NCBI RefSeq assembly: GCF_963678635.1 | Contig: NC_087069.1 | Coordinates: 3,796,166-3,860,165, forward strand | DNA from: Symsagittifera roscoffensis | Taxonomy: Eukaryota; Xenacoelomorpha; Acoela; Convolutidae | Length of the DNA: 64,000 bases | Direction: 5' to 3' | In this document: one piece after another, positions 58,864 through 64,000 of the stretch | Position numbering within the stretch: position 1 is the first letter of the stretch | Layout of the letters: every line of letters begins with the position of its first letter | Made by a program: the position numbers and the translations under genes | The notes under the pieces: model-generated | Told to the model about the DNA's origin: nothing | The model's input: the letters and a program-made list of their open reading frames with translations, nothing else | The model's database searches: none

Positions 58864-59747
58864 CTCAGGAAAAATATGAAAATATCCTTAAACTTAGAGA
58901 AGAAAAGTCTTTGTTTTTTAAGATTTAGCGTCTGTACTTAAATCTCATTTTTACACTTTTCAAACGTACGTTTGAAAAGTTTTGTTTCGTCCAAGTAAAC
59001 GTACAATTAGTTTAAAATTATTTCATTTAATCATTTAAAATCATAATTATTGAATTTTGTTGAAAAATTTCATGACTCGAAACATTCGGTTTCTTGGACA
59101 ATTATCAAATCCAATAGAAATTCTGGGAATTTCGACATTCTTGCTTATTTGAAAGAAAAACCTATCTCATCCAATTTATTATCAAATTTACCATTCCGGT
59201 TTTTCAAAATGGAAAACTTGAAGATAAAATCAGAGGCAATTTTCAAAAACTACCACTATTAATTGGTAAAAGTCTTTCAATTTTGGTGGAATTTGGTACT
59301 TTTTCTCAAAATCCACAGTTTTTGTTTATTGATCTGTCTTAAAACTGAAATGATCTGCGTAAAAGCTATCGACAACCGTATTAAAAAATGCTTGTATTAC
59401 AATTAAAACTTCTTCATAACTGTTCATAATCTCTCTTTTGCTTCTACTACGACTTTAGTTATCATGATTTTTCACAAGAAGTCTTAAGTTAATTCCTGTT
59501 GTCCGTTTGTTAAGAAATATTCTTTTTGAACTAACTTTGCATGCAATTTTTGGTAGAAACCGGGATTGAAGGAGGAAATAGTGTCATTTGAACGAACCAG
59601 TTGCCGGCAGAGGTAAACTTACTGGTAAACCACAAACAACTGATTTATAGTTTGTAACTTGTGCTAGTTTTTTTAGCTCTCTAATTGAGGGAGAAAACAC
59701 AGCAAAATACCCTTTTTTCCACCAGTAGCTATCACTTCTCTTGGATT
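58864..59747 (+). repeat. 892-bp tandem array, copy 4
   Basis: Palindrome at 58956-58979, open frame at 59050-59262. The array ends where CTTGGATTT runs into unrelated sequence. Confidence 0.92.
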
Positions 59748-59749
59748 TT

Positions 59750-60320
59750 TTGTAAAATATCTTTAAAAAAATTATTTCCTTACAAAATTCTTAAAAATTG
59801 TTATGTGAGCGCAAATTGGAGTCATATAAAGCGCTCAGAAATACATTAGTACGCAGTAGGAAAAGAAATTATAGGTTTATTTTAAAGAAATTGTTGGTGA
59901 TTGAAATAAGAGCTAAGCATTTGTTGGTTGTCTGAAAATTTCTCTGTAGTAGGACTTTCTCGGGAGTTTCTTTGGTAAAATACAACTACGAAGCAAGCAA
60001 TCAAACCTAGTTCTGACTTTCTGATTTTTCGTAAATATAACAAAGATAGAACTTATGATTTTAACTCAGAAACAAGAAATCTAGCTAAAACTGCATAGCC
60101 TAAACAACTTTTTGAATTGGAACTCAAACAAATTTGAATAGTAAAGCCCTCCTAATTTTTTAATGAAAAAAATTGAGGCAACCAGAGCAAAAACACGCAA
60201 TTTTTATTGTTTCTCTTTGTGTCTGTACATCAAATACTACATCAGTCTATAGTTTATACACCCCTTCTGCTAGAATTATTAGGTACTTTGAAAGAATTCC
60301 AGAGAAAAGATGGAAATTTT
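59750..60320. other. Spacer after the array
   Basis: AT-rich, no gene or repeat match noticed. Confidence 0.45.
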
Positions 60321-60329
60321 TCAGTGAAA

Positions 60330-61100
60330 AATTACAAAAAAAAACTGGCTAGTTTTTGTGCCCAATTTTCCCATGTATTAAGATGGGTTAAAACTTATTC
60401 ATTTTTGAGATTGGCAACAAAATTTCCATGTTTTAGGAGCTGAAATCATTTCAAAGAATTTTTTTAATGTTTAAAAAGCCCAATGTTAGATTGAAGAGAG
60501 AGCGTGTAAAGACAATTATACAAACTTTCCTACAAAAAAACTGGACTTTCCTTCATTTATCCGTCAAAAATTGGAAACTCGATAAGATTTGGTCTTATTT
60601 AAGCTAGGCGAGATGGTATATAGTGAATTGAATCTTTAATTAAAAGCTCAAAACTGTGCAAAATTTAGCTGTAACGTATCTGAAACCTCCATTTTCTCGG
60701 AAAAAATATAAAAATATCCAAAAACTTAGAGAATAAAAGACCTTGTATATTTAAGACTCAGCGTTTGTACATAAATTTTAGTTTTACACTTTATAAATGT
60801 TTGTTTGACAGGTTTTGTTTTGTCCAAGCAAACGTACAATACAATTAGTTTAAGAAATCAATTCATAAAGATCCCTCATAACATTAATTATTGAATTTTG
60901 TTGAACAAAGTTCAAAATTCGAATCTTTCTCGGTTTTTTGGACAAATTTTAAAATCAATACAAAGTCTGGCAATTCCGACATTATTCATAAAAAGGAATA
61001 GAAACCTATTTTACCCTATTTTTTTATCAAATATATCACACTGTTTTTTTTAATGGAAATTTTGAAGATAACATTAGAGACAATTTTCAAAAACAACAAA
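60330..61100 (+). repeat. Diverged X-end/892-bp-unit junction copy
   Basis: Collinear with 55680-56600: TTTTTGAGATTGGCAACAA, GGACTTTCCTTCATTT, CGTATCTGAAACCTCCATTT and a decayed palindrome near 60787-60815. Confidence 0.75.
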
Positions 61101-62270
61101 TATGAAACACAAACTACAACCTGGATTGGAAAGCAAGTTCAACTTTCAGTCTCTTAACCATCAAATCTGCTTGGTGACTGATCTTTTTGTACAACAAGGA
61201 TCCACAGAACTTGAGTATTGATTTAATATGTAACCTCGAGCTGATGCCTGAGAAAATTAAGCTGGAGATGTGAACAAAACTCCAAGATATTTTAACAGAG
61301 ATCAATAAATGGATGAAAAAGATCTTCGATCAATTGAACAAATGAGGCAAGAAATATTCTATCAAAACACTTGTCTTTGAAGATGATTTTGTTGAAGACT
61401 CAGAGAAAACTGATATGTCAACACAGCCTTGCAGTTTCAGAAAACTCATTGAGAGAAATGAAAACTGTACAAGTTTTTGGATTTAATAGTGGTAGATATG
61501 ATTTCAATTTGATCAAGTCCTACTTAATCCCCTTGTTGATTCGTATTAAAAAACCAGAAGCAGCAATTATCAAAAACTCGAACGATTTTATATCTTTCAA
61601 GCTTGGCTTTGTCTAATTTCTTGACATAACAAAGTTTCTGGGTGGATTAACAACTCTGAACCCTTTTCTCAAATCCTATGAAGCTAGTGAAACGAAGGGA
61701 TTTTTTCCCTTTGGATGGTTTGACAACCCAGACCAATTTGGTTTTCCCAAATTGACTTCATTTAAAAAAAATTTCACAAAAAATTTAAAAATCATGGCTA
61801 TGAGAAACTGAGAAAAAAAGGATTAATGAGCAACAAGTATGGAAAAAGTTTCAAATCAAGACTGCACCCCCAGCTGGCAGGGATACATACAATTAGTTAC
61901 ATGATACTTTGAAGAAAAACGGAATAAATGTTTTCAAGTTCTCAAGATGTTTTGAAAATTGGACGTATGATTCCGAATCTAGCAAATATTTGTCTACGCA
62001 ATTGTACCAATTATATATTTTGTCCATTTTGAGAAAACAACAAAGATTTGTTGGATGAAAAAAATAGGAGACATGACCGGTGCTCCTTCGATTGTATTTA
62101 CCCAAAACGCTCTAGTTGATGAGACAATCATCAGATTTTCATCAAAATTATGTGAATTGATCGTTGGAATTGATGCAAGCCAGCTTCACTCATGCTCAAA
62201 ATGCCCACAGGATTGTACAAGAGATGGATTTTGACAACCAGGAAACTAAAGCAGAAGTTTAAAGCAAAAG
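61100..62270 (+). pseudogene. Relic of a protein-primed type B DNA polymerase
   Basis: The frames together read like the exonuclease-to-palm part of DNA_pol_B_2 enzymes: VFGFNSGRYDFNLIKSYLIP (Exo II-type N...YD, about 61475-61535), NDFISFKLG, LDITKFLGG, ETKGFFPFGWFDNPDQFGFP (about 61690-61750), MIPNLANICL (about 61970-62000), GIDASQLH (palm motif A, about 62170) and MPTGLYKRW. Several stops and frame changes separate the blocks and the later palm motifs (including the YxDTDS-type block) are missing. Such polymerases occur in Polinton/Maverick elements, related animal DNA-virus-like elements and linear plasmids. No integrase, ATPase or capsid gene was seen nearby. Confidence 0.68.
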
Positions 62271-62284
62271 CTTAAAGCTAAACA

Positions 62285-63545
62285 TAACAGTTCTCGGAAC
62301 CAGATATCGGAGAAGTTGTTAGTGGACGAAAAACACTCGAAACATTTGCAAAAACTGTGGTAACAAAAACAGTTCGGAAACATTTGAGAGTTGGAAAAAA
62401 AAGAAATCTAAGCGTAAAACTAAAAAAAACCAGATCATTTCTCAACAAAGTAGACAAAAAACTTGCTCTTGCAAGGCCATTTTTTACAACATAAAATGAA
62501 AATAAATCAAAGTAGCCATTTTTGCAACGGGGTTTTTACCATTTCTTGATAGGAGATTTTTGATAAAGTCACAATTTGGTAAACAATTTTTTCATCTTAC
62601 ATCTAAAAAATATTACCAGTATTTCTCTAGATGAAAGCAGTATTGGGTAGTAGAAGAGTGAGCAGAATTGAGGGGATGTTGGCGGTCAACCCTCTTTTAA
62701 GATGATGGCGGTCAACCCTGTTTTAAGATGATGGCGGTCAACCATGTCTAAGACTGTAGAATGCCGGCACCACCAGCGAGGTATTTGAAAAGTGTAAGGA
62801 ACTTTCAATGAAAAAGTATTAGACATTCAATGTTTTAAGGCTATATGTATTGCCATGTCTTAGGATACGAGGATTGAGATGGTAAAATGCTATGTTTCAT
62901 AAAAGATTTAGCGCCCGATTTTCACATGTATTAGGATAGTGTATAAATTTTTCTGCGTATTAGTTTTAGGAGCTGCATTTTTAGGAAAAGAAATAGCTTG
63001 CCGAATGTAATATGATACGTTTTAAAGAATATTATGGTAAGTTTTCAATGGTTAATTACGAAAATAAAACTGGAAAATTGTCGGTGCCCGATTTTCCGAT
63101 GTGTTAGGTTAGGTTTTAGATTTGTTTATTTTTGAGATTGGCAACAAAATTTCCATGTTTTAGGAGCTGCTATAGTTTTCGTAAATTTTTAAGATGTAGT
63201 GTTCCAGTGTCTTGGCAGGAAAATTGCAAGAAAATTGAGTTTTTGGGCAAAAATTTAGAATTTTTGAAAAAAAAGGAATAAAAATTCAATTTCTTTTGCC
63301 AAGTGTTCTGATTGATTCTCTCATAATTAACAAAATTCAAAGTATAAAAAACTCAATATTAGATTAAATGGTAGCATGTAAAGACATTTACACGCACTTT
63401 TCTATAAAAAATGGACTTTCCTTCAATTCTCCGTCAAAATTTGGAAACTCGATAAGATTTGGTCTTATTTGAGCTAGGCGGGGTGGTATATAGTGAATTG
63501 ACTCACTAAATCAAAGCTCAAAACTGTGCAAAATCTAGCTGTAAC
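62285..63545 (+). repeat. 1.4-kb repeat unit X, copy 3 (5'-truncated)
   Basis: Begins at the GGAGAAGTTGTTAGTGGACG equivalent of 53600. Minisatellite at 62670-62751 with three GATGGCGGTCAACC repeats instead of two. It runs on into a further diverged 892-bp unit. Confidence 0.85.
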
Positions 63546-64000
63546 GTATCTGAATCCTGAATTTTCTCGAAAAATTTCATAGACTTAGAGAAGAAAAGGC
63601 TTTGTTTTTTTAAGACTTAGCGTTTGTACATAAATCTTAGTTTTACAATTCCAAACGTACATTTAAAAAGTTTTCTTTTGCTCAAGTAAACGTACTATTA
63701 GTTCAAAAATCATTTCTATTAATAATTTACAATAATTATTATTGAATGATTAGAATCTTTCTGGGTATTTTGACAATTATTAAAATCAATACAAATTCTG
63801 GGAATTCCGACATTCTTGCTTAATTGAAATAAAATCCAAATTTAGCCAATTTTTCATCAAATTTATCTTTTTGGTTTTTCAAAAGAGAAAATTTGAAGAT
63901 AATGCCAGGGTCAGTTTTCAAAAATTGCAACTATTAGTTGGTAAAAGTCTTTCACTTATTGTGGAATTTAGTACTTTTTTTTGTTTAATGATCTGTATTA
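63546..64000 (+). repeat. 892-bp unit, diverged and cut by the window edge
   Basis: Collinear with the array (TTAAGACTTAGCGT, GGGAATTCCGACATTCTTGC, TTTGAAGATAA). Its palindrome is decayed near 63650. Confidence 0.8.

Noticed and set aside
56181-59747. Regular tandem repeats considered as a CRISPR-like array
   Set aside because: The unit is 892 bp with no short repeat/spacer organisation, in a eukaryotic genome.

Overview
This is an AT-rich, repeat-dominated piece of an animal nuclear genome. The evidence is the C-terminal half of the autophagy scramblase ATG9, a GT-AG-spliced gene for a secreted protein, and metazoan transposon families: Ty1/copia, Ty3/gypsy with an env-like region, a protein-primed DNA polymerase B relic, TA-targeting terminal-inverted-repeat elements, and a tyrosine-recombinase ORF. 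The species cannot be named from the sequence; a non-vertebrate animal is my best guess. No rRNA gene, confident tRNA gene or CRISPR array was seen.

Layout. 1-1873 (+): 3' part of ATG9. 1874-4700: non-coding with a 540-bp repeat family. 4728-8082 (-): a broken ORF joining a KMT5A-like SET methyltransferase domain, C2H2-type zinc fingers and a tyrosine recombinase domain; this is the most unusual object in the window. 8100-10450: diverged repeats, a foldback and a GC-rich block. 10450-22515: satellite-like DNA made of a 946-bp tandem pair, about 360-bp monomers in alternating types and about 540-bp monomers, with a 5.03-kb segment duplicated in tandem at high identity. 22516-27160: GC-richer relics, a 240-bp hairpin, a 249-bp duplication and a Lys/Ala-rich ORF fragment. 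27160-33072: AT-rich spacer with old repeats and short hairpins.

33073-43783 (+): a four-exon gene for a 257-aa secreted protein of unknown family. Its intron 2 (7.7 kb) holds a TIR element with a TA target duplication, into which an intact copia retrotransposon has inserted on the opposite strand. The two LTRs are 338 bp each and read identically. The primer-binding site matches an internal half of initiator tRNA-Met, as in Drosophila copia.

44430-45830: coding-like relic with a weak reverse-transcriptase motif. 47908-48350 (+): a small intronless gene that appears to carry one frameshift. 50200-53400 (+): decayed Ty3/gypsy element (integrase tail and env-like region). 53418-64000: repeat complex built from a 1.4-kb unit and an 892-bp tandem unit, interrupted by a DNA polymerase B relic (61100-62270).

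The two best gene loci (ATG9 and the secreted-protein gene) are host genes. Almost everything else is mobile or satellite DNA in various stages of decay. The frameshifts in the SET/recombinase ORF and the small gene at 47.9 kb often fall at or beside homopolymer runs, so assembly error must be separated from real decay before they are called pseudogenes.
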